A DNA stretch of 64,000 bases from Paenibacillus sp. 1_12 (lineage in GTDB: Bacteria; Bacillota; Bacilli; Paenibacillales; NBRC-103111): NCBI RefSeq assembly GCF_900114475.1, contig NZ_FOTE01000017.1:1-64000 (forward strand). Direction: 5' to 3'. Shown here in pieces: positions 8,101-17,496 of this stretch (position 1 is the stretch's first letter; each line of letters begins with the position of its first letter). The notes under the pieces were generated by a model. That model worked only from the letters and a program-made list of their open reading frames with translations. It was not told where the DNA came from and made no database searches. A program made the translations under genes and the position numbers.

Positions 8101-9737
8101 ATACGCAAACGCTGGTCGGGCTGCTCATAGATACCTGGACGTGGACCGACAATAATGCGAGTGGAAAAGTGCTCCATTTCGCGATCACGGTCGATTGCAG
8201 GATTCGTGACGACGGCTACACTTTCTTTTATAAAGTCTGGAATATTCGTGCGTTCCCAGTTTATACAGGCATGGGGACCATCGTGACCGAGCGAACGAAT
8301 CGGTTCAGCGCCGGTTTCTGAGATCGATTCAATCATTTGGATGCCTTCACGATCCCAGCCAAACGCGCTATATACGGCATCAGTGATCGGCGTTGCTTCT
8401 AATGCTGGTACTTCTACAGAAGGCTGGTCAGTATTTAGAAGGTGTTTGCGCAAGCCTGTGAATTGAACGCGTTCACTTGCACGATCATAAACGAGTGATT
8501 GAACTTCAGAGTAAGGAATGACCTGAACATGCTCTCCAGGTGTCAATATGACACCGATTTTTTCGCCAGGTGCAATAGGCTTCGGATCGGCAACCATTTC
8601 ACCGACTGTAATGACACCTTGCTCGGATGAGAAGTATAGCGAGGTATCACTTTCGACCATCCATACCGGACGCAAACCAAGTGCATCAACGCTAAAAATA
8701 CATTCGTTTCCATAACGAGATACGATACCGGCAGGACCTTGGGCATAATGACCCCATACTTGACGATAATACACATATAGATCCTGCAATTCCGGACGGA
8801 ACAGCTTCATTTCATTAATAATCGGTGGGAATACGATCTCCATGGCTTCAAACAAGCTAATGCCAAACCGGTGTATGAAGGTCTCGATAGTCCGATTCAT
8901 ATCCTGAGAGTCACTACCACCGTCGACCAATTGAACACCTACCAAGTCGGCTTCAAGACGTAATTTTTTAACCGTATTGATTTCGCCATTATGGCCGAGC
9001 AGGGAGAAGGGCTGTACACGGAAAAAGCTTGACTGCGTATTTGTGGAAAACCGGTTATGGCCGATCGTCACTTGAGCTGCAAACAGCGGATCACGCGTAT
9101 CGTTAAAATATTGAGGCAGGATGCTTGCAGCACCCATTACTTTGTATGCGGCAGTCACATTACTTAGGGTAGCAACGTGGACGGTATAGCGGCTTTCGAT
9201 CGCTGTATGAAGCTCAAATAAACGGTCAGCCGTCTTTTGGTCCTGTGCTTTACAGATAGCGGCGATTTGCCAGAAGGTAGGTTCATCAATGCGACCATTA
9301 GCACCTAAAGCGCTGCTGTCTACCTGATTTTCCTGCTCCAAAATAATGTCAACACCATATTGGGTGAATAGCTCACGAATGCCGCTTTGCATATCCTTGA
9401 CGGATATGTCTAGCTTGCGGGGTACGAATATATGAGCGACCGAGAATTGCTCGTTATAAGCTTGCTTGCCGTCAAGACCAGCATCGATAAGCTTTTGCTC
9501 CCAAAGAGCACGAGGAATATCGGTTAAAATGCCACAGCCGTCCCCCTCGCCGTTAATAAAGCCTGAACGGTGCTCAAGCTTGATCAGGGCATCAATGGTT
9601 TTACGAATATTGTCTCTGGATGGAAAGCCATCCTTTTCTATAATGCAAATTATCCCGCAGCTGTCGTGTTCAACAGATAATAAATCTCGAAATTGTCCTT
9701 CATTACGCATAGCTTCATTCATGTTATTGGTCAGCAA
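5175..9737 (-). CDS. gltB: Glutamate synthase, large-subunit / ferredoxin type
   Basis: Transfers the amide of glutamine to 2-oxoglutarate, giving two glutamates. TTG at 9737 is chosen because GGGAGGTGATG lies 7 bases upstream; frames starting further upstream lack such a site. This gives 1520 residues, normal for the family. The class II amidotransferase domain begins with the nucleophile Cys27 (EHDSCGI). The FMN synthase domain follows at about 780-1190, with the 3Fe-4S cysteines in CRGCHLDTCHVG near 1105-1118. The C-terminal beta-helix (GXGXG domain) covers about 1290-1450. No small subunit (gltD) is adjacent, so electrons may come from ferredoxin or a distant GltD. The start EHDSCGIICIIEK differs from the common EHDACGIG form and suggests a divergent subfamily. 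Confidence 0.88.
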   Translation of the reverse strand: MLTNNMNEAMRNEGQFRDLLSVEHDSCGIICIIEKDGFPSRDNIRKTIDALIKLEHRSGFINGEGDGCGILTDIPRALWEQKLIDAGLDGKQAYNEQFSVAHIFVPRKLDISVKDMQSGIRELFTQYGVDIILEQENQVDSSALGANGRIDEPTFWQIAAICKAQDQKTADRLFELHTAIESRYTVHVATLSNVTAAYKVMGAASILPQYFNDTRDPLFAAQVTIGHNRFSTNTQSSFFRVQPFSLLGHNGEINTVKKLRLEADLVGVQLVDGGSDSQDMNRTIETFIHRFGISLFEAMEIVFPPIINEMKLFRPELQDLYVYYRQVWGHYAQGPAGIVSRYGNECIFSVDALGLRPVWMVESDTSLYFSSEQGVITVGEMVADPKPIAPGEKIGVILTPGEHVQVIPYSEVQSLVYDRASERVQFTGLRKHLLNTDQPSVEVPALEATPITDAVYSAFGWDREGIQMIESISETGAEPIRSLGHDGPHACINWERTNIPDFIKESVAVVTNPAIDRDREMEHFSTRIIVGPRPGIYEQPDQRLRIELLAPLVLEGSNAENSFTELNQLSLEQIRALFTAQGDHAVVVLSTTFARGSALKDALNALAAEAIAAVRNGAMLIILDDADAHQNDRLFIDPHLAVSQVDIALRGEKLPNGHNLRRQATLILRTAAIRNLHDIAVACGLGADILSPYLLFATASAKNGAPAARKVYSALTKGLEKVISTIGTHELRGYTRFFSSIGLKPELADMLDIVNYLGSEHAGTGFAELEKDAEARYQDFTNPKAKAARNFHFFQRMWKALGEAASGTAPYSDYRDKLREEEQRNPISIRHVADFNYDKALQEGRTPLKASQVDIGVGGHDLPMLISSMSFGSQNETAFRAYAEAGERLNMVTMNGEGGEIKDMLGRYTKTRGAQVASGRFGINIELANAVAFLEIKIGQGAKPGEGGHLPGSKVTAKIAAARNATIGSDLISPSNNHDIYSIEDLSQIISELKEASGRKAKIIVKVPVVPGIGTIVVGVAKAGAEVITLSGFDGGTGAARIHSLTHVGLPTEIGTKLAHVALIEAGLRHKVELWSDGGLKSGADVVKMMMLGANRCGFGSISMQAIGCTTCRGCHLDTCHVGIATQIDSMEEAEEKGLRRFVPRVYDTAVDSLVRLFGGMGEEIREIVAQLGFHHAQELVGRSDLLQQMKGLDKIDLSEILRPAPISFTAAMDAQDASEISSDIRIAAGAEGQEFFPDSLSFQTPIQRNWSKVDAESRILGTRYASHRVRNRFDGSYEALPAVSLNLTDGSVPGNGLGAFNAQGLQITVHGGAEDGVGKMSFGGRINILKSPSKNNQYINGSVGKSFGYGAQKGLFLIQGNADSRACIRFSGADVVFGGEINTPLQDELGGIASRANLKGFAFEYMTNGRAVVLGDPGPWICAGMTGGVIYQRLVPEMGLDEQAITRRIAKGAKVKIEKIGAQSSKDLNELLTAYHQELLGSGQQDAADTIQHLLSNLEISFVRIAPVGLQADQSVATE

Positions 9738-10160
9738 GCTGACCATCACCTCCCAATCGAAAGTTGTGGCTTTGTTCAACGATACGTGAGCTGCAAGCTG
9801 TAAGGTTTAAATCAAAAGAAGGAAAGCGGACAAATTTGGCAGGAGTCAATAATGTATAAAAATTCATTGTTCCTGTATAAAGAGTGGAAGGCTACAGACT
9901 GTCAGCGAAAAAAATGCGTGTAACAAAGTGGAGGCGTTAAAAATCAGGATTCATAAAATATTGTGCCTATCATTCTTATTGTTACTTGGAAAATAATGAA
10001 TCTGCTAATTTCCAAGAAACAGAGTAAAAATAGAATATCACGAAATAACGTTAGGCACAATAGAATATTAAAGGGAAAATCCTTATGAAAGCGTTATTTA
10101 TTGTGCATAACAGGTGAATAAATAGAAAATTATAAATATATTGATATCTCCGTAAAAGCG
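9738..10160. other. Intergenic region with nested inverted repeats
   Basis: About 420 bases between gltB and hemL, both on the minus strand. It should hold the gltB promoter, but no clear -35/-10 pair stands out. Outer arms ATTGTGCCTA (9960-9969) and TAGGCACAAT (10052-10061) enclose inner arms CTTGGAAA (9985-9992) and TTTCCAAG (10009-10016). No coding frame above about 25 codons is convincing. Confidence 0.5.
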
Positions 10161-10200
10161 AACGAACTATTATCTAATTCAGATAATAGTTCGTTTTTTT
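10161..10200 (+). terminator. Plus-strand terminator without an obvious gene
   Basis: A 15-bp stem (AACGAACTATTATCT / AGATAATAGTTCGTT) with a 5-base loop, then eight Ts on the plus strand. On the minus strand it is followed by CGCTTTTACG, a poor tail, so its best orientation is plus, where no gene precedes it. Confidence 0.75.
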
Positions 10201-10225
10201 TGAATTTATAGACGAGAGAATGAAT

Positions 10226-11572
10226 TTAATGTGCTGCTGCCATTGTGGCAAAAGCATGCTCCGCCGCTGCAATTGTCGCCTCTATATCTGCTTCTGTATG
10301 TGCAGCGGTCATAAACCAAGCTTCATATTTGGAAGGAGCCAGACAAATTCCTTGCTCAAGCATCAGCCGGAAAAAATGCGCAAATTGTTCGCCGTCCGTG
10401 TCCTGTGCTTCGTCGTAATCACGTACAGGATGATCGCAAAAATGCGTAGACAGCGCTCCACGGATACGGTTGATCGTAAGCGCAATGCCATGCTTGCGCG
10501 CCGCTTGGGCCAGGCCGGCTTCAAGGCTGGCGGCCAGAGCATCGAGCCGGTCATAAAGGCCCGGCTCCTGCAGTGCCTCCAGGCATGCAATGCCTGCAGA
10601 GATGGAAGCAGGGTTCCCCGCCATCGTCCCGGCTTGGTAAGCCGGACCTAAGGGAGCTACCTGCTCCATGATCTCCTTGCGGCCCCCATAGGCGCCAATC
10701 GGCAATCCACCGCCGATGATTTTACCAAGGGCCGTCAGGTCTGGCTCGATGGCCGAGAGGCTTGCTGCCTGAAGGCCATCAAAGGTTTGCGCGGAGCCAT
10801 AGTGAAAGCGGAATGCAGTGATAACCTCGTCGTAAATGACGAGAGAACCATTGCTGCGTGTAATCTCACACAGCTTCTCCAGAAATCCGGGCTTCGGCAT
10901 AACCATGCCAAAATTGCCAACGATCGGTTCGATCATCACAGCGGCAACCTCGTCGCCCCACTTATTAAGTGCTTGCTCTAAGGCTTCAATGTTATTGTAG
11001 GGAACGGTAATGACTTCGCTCGCAATGCTGGGCGGTACTCCTGCGCTGTCAGGTATGCCGAGTGTGGACGGTCCTGAGCCTGCTGCTACCAGCACCAGAT
11101 CTGAATGACCGTGGTAGCATCCAGCGAACTTAATGATCTTGCTGCGGCCGGTGAATGCACGGGCAACCCGTATTGTGGTCATTACCGCTTCGGTACCTGA
11201 ATTGACAAAACGTACTTGGTCCAGTGCTGGAATAGCGGCTTTGAGCATGCGGGCAAAGGTGATTTCAAGCTCTGTCGGTGTGCCGAACAAGGTACCATTC
11301 TCAGCGGCACGACATATGGCTGCAGTCACATGTGGATGGGCATGTCCAAGTATAATGGGGCCATAAGCAGCCAAATAATCAATATAACGTTTGCCGTCTT
11401 CATCCCAGAAATAGGCTCCGTGTCCACGTTTCATAAATATCGGGGCACCGCCACCAACTGCTTTGAAAGAGCGTGATGGACTGTTAACGCCACCAACGAT
11501 GTGTTGGAGAGCCTCCTTGTACAGATGCTCGGAACGAGGCCCTGCTTGGTTATTCGTATAAAGTTCGGTCAT
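10226..11572 (-). CDS. hemL: Glutamate-1-semialdehyde 2,1-aminomutase
   Basis: PLP enzyme moving the amino group of glutamate-1-semialdehyde to form 5-aminolevulinate, the precursor of haem and other tetrapyrroles. The 448-residue chain is a class III aminotransferase fold: [10 protein letters not shown] near residue 27 is the GSAM signature, NSGTEA at 124-129 binds cofactor phosphate, YDEVITAFR at 247-255 holds the pyridine-contacting Asp, and Lys284 (LGKIIGGG) is the Schiff-base lysine. AAGGAGC is 6 bases before the ATG. No other hem genes are adjacent, so it may be a second, unlinked copy like the extra GSAM genes of some Bacillota; that is a guess. Confidence 0.9.
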   Translation of the reverse strand: MTELYTNNQAGPRSEHLYKEALQHIVGGVNSPSRSFKAVGGGAPIFMKRGHGAYFWDEDGKRYIDYLAAYGPIILGHAHPHVTAAICRAAENGTLFGTPTELEITFARMLKAAIPALDQVRFVNSGTEAVMTTIRVARAFTGRSKIIKFAGCYHGHSDLVLVAAGSGPSTLGIPDSAGVPPSIASEVITVPYNNIEALEQALNKWGDEVAAVMIEPIVGNFGMVMPKPGFLEKLCEITRSNGSLVIYDEVITAFRFHYGSAQTFDGLQAASLSAIEPDLTALGKIIGGGLPIGAYGGRKEIMEQVAPLGPAYQAGTMAGNPASISAGIACLEALQEPGLYDRLDALAASLEAGLAQAARKHGIALTINRIRGALSTHFCDHPVRDYDEAQDTDGEQFAHFFRLMLEQGICLAPSKYEAWFMTAAHTEADIEATIAAAEHAFATMAAAH

Positions 11573-11612
11573 GAATAAGCTCCTTCATTATGTAAGATAA
11601 GCAGCGGGTCGT

Positions 11613-12410
11613 TTAATGGACGAGAAGTCCTTTGATTATGATAACAGCTTTTCCTTGAATTAGTACCCGGTTGTCGGCAGTTTGCAGCTTCAGCCTACCG
11701 CCTCTTTCGGACAGTTGAGCAGCTGTTAGTGTACTCTTGCCGAGCTTGTCCCTCCAATATGGAGTCAAGGCACAGTAGGCAGAGCCTGTAACTGGATCTT
11801 CATCGATACCTACGGGAGAGAAGAAGCAGCGGGCTACAAAATCATAATCAGGGTTGTCAGACCTGCTCGTGACGAGCAGCCCCCGACTGGGAAGATTTTT
11901 AAGTATGGTGAAATCAGGTTTAAGCTCTTGTACAGCAGCCTCCGATTCAAGCTCTACAATATAATCAAGACGATTGCGATAAACAGCTAATGGCCTTACG
12001 TTTCCCAAAGCTTGAATCAGCTGCGGCGGTGCCTCAGAGGGAGATGGGGGCTCTGCCGGAAAGTTGAGCTCTATTGCATTATTCAATTTTTTGGCTGTTA
12101 GCACCCCGCTCTTCGTGTGAAATCGAAGCAGATCGATTCCATAAGCGGCCCCTGTTTCCCATATCACCTGCGCTGAGGCAAGTGTAGCATGACCGCAAAG
12201 ATCGACCTCTGTTTTTGGCGTGAACCAGCGTAGTCGATAGCTGCCATTACCCATCGCACATAAAAAGGCAGTTTCAGACAAGTTTATTTCCTTAGCAACC
12301 TGCAGCAGCCAGTGGTCGTCATCGGGGAATTCCTGCAAAATGCAGACAGCAGCCGGATTTCCGGAGAAAGGAGAAGAAGTAAAGGCATCAACCGTATAAA
12401 TGGGGATCAT
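11613..12410 (-). CDS. PhzF-family isomerase/epimerase-like protein
   Basis: A 265-residue member of the PhzF/DapF-like fold. It opens MIPIYTVDAFTSSPFSGNPAAVC, carries LSETAFL with the general acid/base Glu near residue 46, and near the end DEDPVTGSAYCAL, the second conserved PhzF motif. The ATG at 12410 has AAGGAGC 9 bases upstream; the longer frame has no site. No phenazine genes are near, so the substrate is unknown; most chromosomal PhzF homologues are uncharacterised. It stands between the LCP gene and hemL on the same strand and may share a transcript with hemL 40 bases downstream. Confidence 0.8.
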   Translation of the reverse strand: MIPIYTVDAFTSSPFSGNPAAVCILQEFPDDDHWLLQVAKEINLSETAFLCAMGNGSYRLRWFTPKTEVDLCGHATLASAQVIWETGAAYGIDLLRFHTKSGVLTAKKLNNAIELNFPAEPPSPSEAPPQLIQALGNVRPLAVYRNRLDYIVELESEAAVQELKPDFTILKNLPSRGLLVTSRSDNPDYDFVARCFFSPVGIDEDPVTGSAYCALTPYWRDKLGKSTLTAAQLSERGGRLKLQTADNRVLIQGKAVIIIKGLLVH

Positions 12411-12567
12411 TAGAAACAGCTCCTTATTTAGAAAATGGGAAAAGTAATGCAATCAATTCTATAGGAAAAGCCGCCCCATCCACTGCATAGTGGCGTAGAG
12501 CAGCTTTCACTGCGGAAGCGATAATAGCTGGGTTGCTTGCTATGTGGATTGTTTGCTTCTTCGAGCA

Positions 12568-13812
12568 CTACGGATTAGAGCTGCTTGTGCTTAATGAAGA
12601 CTTGGTATCCGTGCTGCCGATTGCAGGCTTAACTCCTGCTCCTGCTGATGATGCAGGCTTCCCAGACGTACCTGAAGGAGTACTAGTTGCCGGTTTTCCT
12701 GTTGGAGCTGACACGGAGCCTGACGCAGGTAGGACTGGCTTGCTTACCACGGAGGGATGAGAGCTGGAGGCAGCACCTGCTCTCAGGTCAGCTTCAACGA
12801 CACTGCCCTTGCTGTTCACATCTTTCTTAATGGGCTGCTTGGAGTCTTGTCCATTCAAGAGTGACTTGATGAACACTTGCAGCTTATCCTTATTCACTGA
12901 GATGACATCTGCGCCTCCTACCTTCTTTTCAAGAAGCAGTTCGGATGGAGGAATCTGCTGGCTAATTAAGCCTTCGGTTTTGGCTTCATAGCCGAGAGAA
13001 CCGAGCTTAATCATATCTGTTGTTGACAGATTGGTCTGTATGTAAGGATCGATGCTGCTTAGGATGCGCGGAATTTTAAATAGGGAAGAGGTAGCTTGCA
13101 TCTTTTTAAGAACTATCTGTACGAAATTCCGCTGCCGCTCGGTACGTGCAAAATCACTTAGTGCATCATGACGGAACCGAACGTATTGCAGCGCCATTTT
13201 GCCATTCAGATGCTGCATCCCCTTTTTCAAATTAATATCGTATTCATGGCCATCCTCAGAATCTGAATACTTCATGTCTTTCTCCACATCGATATCGATG
13301 CCGTCAATGGCGTCTACCAATGCGATAAAACCTTTAAAATCGGTATATACGTAATATTGAATGGGGATCCCGAGTAGATCGCTTACTGTTTTCATTGTCA
13401 GATTAGCACCGCCATAGGCATAGGCCGCATTGATGCGATCCTCGCCATATCCAGGTATTTTCACGTAGGTATCTCTCATAATGGAGAAAAGGTGGGCTTT
13501 TTTGGTTATTGGATCTATGGAAGCGACGATTAAGGAGTCGGAACGCGGTACTTCATTTTGCTTCATCCCCCGTGAATCGCCGCCAAGAAGGAGTACATTG
13601 ACGCGTTGATTGCCTTCCCATTTTGGTGGCAAATAGGTTTCGACGTTTTTCGATGTGCTTTGTGTCGACAAGGTACCGAGCGGTTTATTGCCGGATCCTG
13701 GTTTACTTTGTATATGATTAGCGAAATTTAAAAAAGCATATGTATAATATCCGACACCACATAAGAGCAGCAGAGATATAGCTAACAGTGACCATTTCAA
13801 TTTAGAAATCAT
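12568..13812 (-). CDS. LytR-CpsA-Psr (LCP) family wall-polymer transferase
   Basis: LCP proteins attach teichoic acid or other anionic polymers to peptidoglycan on the outer face of the membrane. The 414-residue protein has a short cytoplasmic start, one membrane helix at about residues 6-28, and an LCP domain at about 70-245: VLLLGGDSRG, RSDSLIVASIDP, SIMRDTYVKIPGYG, RINAAYAYGG, and YVRFRHDALSDFARTERQR with its polyprenyl-phosphate-binding arginines. The last 90 residues are Ser/Pro/Gly/Thr-rich and probably lie in the wall. AAGGGGG precedes the ATG. Divergent from the ABC exporter at 14058, so the two share a promoter region. Confidence 0.88.
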   Translation of the reverse strand: MISKLKWSLLAISLLLLCGVGYYTYAFLNFANHIQSKPGSGNKPLGTLSTQSTSKNVETYLPPKWEGNQRVNVLLLGGDSRGMKQNEVPRSDSLIVASIDPITKKAHLFSIMRDTYVKIPGYGEDRINAAYAYGGANLTMKTVSDLLGIPIQYYVYTDFKGFIALVDAIDGIDIDVEKDMKYSDSEDGHEYDINLKKGMQHLNGKMALQYVRFRHDALSDFARTERQRNFVQIVLKKMQATSSLFKIPRILSSIDPYIQTNLSTTDMIKLGSLGYEAKTEGLISQQIPPSELLLEKKVGGADVISVNKDKLQVFIKSLLNGQDSKQPIKKDVNSKGSVVEADLRAGAASSSHPSVVSKPVLPASGSVSAPTGKPATSTPSGTSGKPASSAGAGVKPAIGSTDTKSSLSTSSSNP

Positions 13813-14057
13813 TGTGCGCCCCCTTTCATTCTGTCGATTTGCTTTTGATTTGTACTGGGTTCGTGTATCATATCATGTATAGGGTTTGAAAAAGCTGAAG
13901 ATTCATACCCCCACCCAAGGAGGAAATGTTTCTCTGTTTCTTTTTCTATCTTAATTATAGTTCGTTTGTTTTATTGATATCAAGTTTCATGAATTCGGAT
14001 ATTTTGTCGAACTTCCGTACATAAATATGCTGAAATGATTTTCAACAGGAGGAAGCT

Positions 14058-15134
14058 ATGTTAGCGATTGATGTGAATGACCTACGTAAGGAATTCAAGA
14101 TTCAGAAAACTCGTGAAGGGCTAAAAGGGGCAGTGCGTGACTTGTTCAACCGTGAGTATAGTCAGGTTACAGCGGTTAAGGACATCTCCTTTCAGATTGC
14201 CAAAGGGGAGATTTGCGGTTATATCGGCGAGAATGGAGCAGGTAAATCGACCACAATCAAAATGCTGACAGGTATTCTCGTTCCAACTTCAGGCAGTATC
14301 AAGGTGAATGGTTACATCCCTTACAAAGAACGGGAAGCGTTTGTGAAAGGGATCGGCGTTGTATTCGGACAGCGCAGCCAGCTGTGGTGGGATATTGGCG
14401 TGATCGAGTCCTTTCAGCTGTTGAAGAAGGTGTACCGTGTTTCTGAAGCGGATTTCAAGCCGCGTCTTAGTGAGTTGGTTGAACGGCTGCAGCTGTCGGA
14501 TCTGCTGAACCGGCCTGTCCGTAAGCTGAGTTTGGGTCAAAGAATGCGCTGTGAGCTGGCAGCCTCGTTGTTGCACAACCCGCAGATTGTATTTTTGGAT
14601 GAACCGACCATTGGTCTCGATATTGTGGTCAAGACGGAAATACGGGAATTTCTCAAGTCAATGAACCAGAGATACGAAACGACAATATTATTGACTACGC
14701 ATGATTTGCAGGATATTGAGGCACTCTGTTCAAGGGTTATTATGCTCGATGATGGACGTATTATATATGACGGCGGACTTGCCGAGCTCAAAGAAAAATG
14801 GGGCAAAGGCAAAGATATTATTTTACGATTTGCCGAGGCGGTACAGCTGGATCGGCTTCGGGAGCTAACCCAAGGCATGGAGGTTCATTGGTCAGCAGAT
14901 GACGAAGGGACTGCCCGGGTGTGGATCCCACAAAATCAGGCGAATGTTTCGGATGTACTCAGCCGCGTAGTCGGTGTTATGAATATTGAGGATATTAAAA
15001 TTACCGAAACGAACACGGATGACATCGTAAGGGAAATTTATAAATCCGGATCTGCTGAAGTGAAGACCACGAGCACCAGCCAAGCCGATTCCGAACAAGC
15101 AGTGGAGGAAAAGAGCGTGAACTCGCATGCTTAG
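14058..15134 (+). CDS. ABC-2-type exporter, ATP-binding subunit
   Basis: 358-residue ATPase of the daunorubicin-export-like class. Walker A is ENGAGKSTT near residue 58, the Q-loop region FGQRSQLWWD near 110, the signature LSLGQRMR near 158, Walker B IVFLDEPTIGLD near 175 and the switch His TTHDLQD near 218. A 100-residue tail follows the nucleotide domain. ACAGGAGGAAGCT is directly before the ATG. The stop overlaps the next start by 8 bases. With the two permeases downstream it forms a complete exporter; no substrate can be told from sequence. Confidence 0.88.
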   Translation: MLAIDVNDLRKEFKIQKTREGLKGAVRDLFNREYSQVTAVKDISFQIAKGEICGYIGENGAGKSTTIKMLTGILVPTSGSIKVNGYIPYKEREAFVKGIGVVFGQRSQLWWDIGVIESFQLLKKVYRVSEADFKPRLSELVERLQLSDLLNRPVRKLSLGQRMRCELAASLLHNPQIVFLDEPTIGLDIVVKTEIREFLKSMNQRYETTILLTTHDLQDIEALCSRVIMLDDGRIIYDGGLAELKEKWGKGKDIILRFAEAVQLDRLRELTQGMEVHWSADDEGTARVWIPQNQANVSDVLSRVVGVMNIEDIKITETNTDDIVREIYKSGSAEVKTTSTSQADSEQAVEEKSVNSHA

Positions 15135-15921
15135 CGCTTATTTGGAGATTATCCGCATGCGGTTCCTCATGATGCTGGCTTATCGCGTCAATTACTACAG
15201 CGGAATTATCATTTATGCGCTTAACATAGGTGCGTATTATTTTTTGTGGAAAGCGATATACGGGACAAGCGAGACACTGGGCGGTATGACAGTGGCCCAA
15301 ATGACGACCTATGTAGCCGTTTCATGGATGGCTCGGGCGTTCTACTTCAACAATCTGGACCGCGAAATCGCAAGTGAGATTAAGGATGGCAGTGTCGCGA
15401 TCCAGTTTATTCGTCCCTACAACTACATCATAGTGAAAATGATGCAGGGCTTTGGTGAGGGGATCTTTCGGCTGCTGCTGTTTATGGCTCCGGGGATGGT
15501 TGTTGTTTCGCTGCTGTTTCCGGTTAAATTGCCTACAGATCCGGTGATATGGGTTGTCTTTATGATTATGTTATTTCTAAGCTTCCTGATTAATTCACAA
15601 ATTAATATCATAACTGGATTATTTGCTTTTTTTCTGGAAAATAATGAAGGTATGATGCGAATGAAACGGGTAATGGTCGATTTGTTTTCCGGACTGGTCG
15701 TGCCAATCTCCTTTTTCCCTGGTTGGGCCGAAGGGGTGCTAAAGCTGCTGCCCTTTCAGGCGATTACGTATTTGCCTGGCGCCGTATTTACCGGTAAGGT
15801 CACCGGCAGCGCCGTGTATGAAGTATTGGGTGTTCAGCTTCTATGGTTCGTGCTGCTCATTGTGCCACTAGCTTTGCTGTGGCGTGGCGCACGGTCACGG
15901 CTGTTCGTGCAGGGAGGTTGA
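15127..15921 (+). CDS. ABC-2-type exporter permease, subunit 1
   Basis: 264-residue integral membrane protein with about six hydrophobic helices, related to the ABC-2 permeases formerly called DUF990. It overlaps the ATPase gene by 8 bases and the next permease starts 5 bases after its stop, so the three are one operon. The central cytoplasmic segment IASEIKDGSVAIQFIRPYNY is the coupling region seen in this family. Substrate unknown. Confidence 0.85.
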   Translation: MLSAYLEIIRMRFLMMLAYRVNYYSGIIIYALNIGAYYFLWKAIYGTSETLGGMTVAQMTTYVAVSWMARAFYFNNLDREIASEIKDGSVAIQFIRPYNYIIVKMMQGFGEGIFRLLLFMAPGMVVVSLLFPVKLPTDPVIWVVFMIMLFLSFLINSQINIITGLFAFFLENNEGMMRMKRVMVDLFSGLVVPISFFPGWAEGVLKLLPFQAITYLPGAVFTGKVTGSAVYEVLGVQLLWFVLLIVPLALLWRGARSRLFVQGG

Positions 15922-15925
15922 TCGT

Positions 15926-16714
15926 ATGGCATTTTATGCAGGCCTGGTGCTTGATTATTTGAAAAATTACATGAAGACACGCCTCAGCTACCGTTCGGAT
16001 TTTTGGATTGAGGTTTTGTCTGATCTGTTGTTTAATGGTCTGAATTTGTTCTTTATTTTGGTGGTATTTCAGCATACGCAGCTAATTGGCGAATGGAATG
16101 AGCAGCAGGTTTTGTTCGTATATGGTTATTTTATGGTTCCGTTTGGTATATTCAGCGCCTTCTTCAGCCTGTGGGGGTTTACGGAAAAATATATTGTGAA
16201 GGGCGAAATGGATCGAATTTTGACTCGACCTGCCTACAATCTAGTGCAGCTCATGCTGGAAAATATGGATCCGTCCTCCTTGTTCAGTGCTTTGACTGGC
16301 TTTTTGATTATGATGTACTCTTGGTCTCACTTGGGCTTAACTCTTTCCTGGTATGATCCTTTGGTGTTGATTGTGTTGGTGGCGGGTTCGATTATGATTT
16401 ACGGAGGCATTTATATATTTTTCATTGCCACGTCATTTTTCTCTGATTCACCAACGGGGATATTACCTTTGATCTATAATTTGCAGAATTATGGACGATA
16501 TCCGATGACGATTTATAATAAGCTGCTTGGCTTTATGTTAACTTGGGTCTTACCGTTCGGTTTCGTCGGTTTTTTCCCGGCTGCTTATTTTCTGGATCGG
16601 GCGAACTGGGGGAGCTTTGCTTTGCTGACACCGCTCGTCGGTGTGGTGTTCCTCGCGTTTGGTTTGACAGTTTGGAATATAGGGGTCAAACGCTATCGTG
16701 GGGCAGGATCGTAA
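15926..16714 (+). CDS. ABC-2-type exporter permease, subunit 2
   Basis: 262-residue membrane protein, paralogous to the preceding permease: same six-helix pattern and an equivalent coupling segment (VKGEMDRILTRPAYNLVQLM). Start ATG at 15926 has GGGAGG 8 bases upstream; an ATG 42 bases earlier lies inside the first permease and has no site. The pair probably forms a heterodimer with two ATPases. Confidence 0.85.
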   Translation: MAFYAGLVLDYLKNYMKTRLSYRSDFWIEVLSDLLFNGLNLFFILVVFQHTQLIGEWNEQQVLFVYGYFMVPFGIFSAFFSLWGFTEKYIVKGEMDRILTRPAYNLVQLMLENMDPSSLFSALTGFLIMMYSWSHLGLTLSWYDPLVLIVLVAGSIMIYGGIYIFFIATSFFSDSPTGILPLIYNLQNYGRYPMTIYNKLLGFMLTWVLPFGFVGFFPAAYFLDRANWGSFALLTPLVGVVFLAFGLTVWNIGVKRYRGAGS

Positions 16715-16957
16715 ATGAACGGCTCGACGGCCTTCTCTACTTGAACAGTGGAGGAGGATTTTTTTGTTCAAGGATATTATTTGGGTCAGCATTGGAAAAA
16801 TTTTAATGTTAAATTAAGGTTGTATTCAGCTTCGCATCATTCTTTCTTCATAAATTCGTCCTATAGTTTTAAGATATGGGATCACGACGAAAAAGAAGGG
16901 AATATAAGCAAGGTTAATAATTAATGCTATACGTACATAAGAAAGGTGGATAATTGG

Positions 16958-17422
16958 ATGTCACAGCTTGAAGTGGGACAGAAGGCTCCTGATTTTACAT
17001 TGCCCTCAAGCAGCGGCGAACTTGTATCCCTTCGGCAATACCTTGGAAAAAAGCTCGTTATTTATTTTTATCCTGCAGATCTGACACCGAGCTGTTCACA
17101 GGAATCTTGCGATTTCCGCGATGCAATTGGCGCGTTTAATGCATCGAATGCAACCGTCCTGGGTATCAGTCCGAATGATTTGAAGTCTCATCATAAATTT
17201 ATTGCCAAGTACGATCTACCCTTTGAGCTGCTGTCGGACCCAGATCATCACGTTAGTGAGCTGTTTGGTGTATGGCAGCTTAAAAAGCTGTACGGCAAAG
17301 AATACATGGGCGTAGTACGATCAACATTTCTTATCGACGAGCAGGGCATTCTAGTTAAGGAATGGCGCAAGGTTAAGGTCAAAAATCATGTATCCGAAGT
17401 TCTTCAAGCGGCAGAAGTATAA
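16958..17422 (+). CDS. bcp: Thioredoxin-dependent peroxiredoxin, Bcp/PrxQ type
   Basis: 154-residue thiol peroxidase that reduces H2O2 and organic peroxides in the cytosol. The peroxidatic cysteine is Cys46 (TPSCSQESC) and the resolving cysteine Cys51, five residues on, the spacing that defines the PrxQ class. VGQKAPDFTLPSSSG starts the fold. Usual Bcp has TPGCT; here the residues around Cys46 are PSCS, a mild departure. Start ATG 16958 has AAAGGTGG upstream, better placed than the ATG 12 bases earlier. About 240 bases after the exporter genes. Confidence 0.88.
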   Translation: MSQLEVGQKAPDFTLPSSSGELVSLRQYLGKKLVIYFYPADLTPSCSQESCDFRDAIGAFNASNATVLGISPNDLKSHHKFIAKYDLPFELLSDPDHHVSELFGVWQLKKLYGKEYMGVVRSTFLIDEQGILVKEWRKVKVKNHVSEVLQAAEV

Positions 17423-17496
17423 GCTACTATCTGATAGGCTTTGTGACCTAAAGGGAATTTTTGGGACAACATTTATATGTAAAGGATGGTAGAAAG

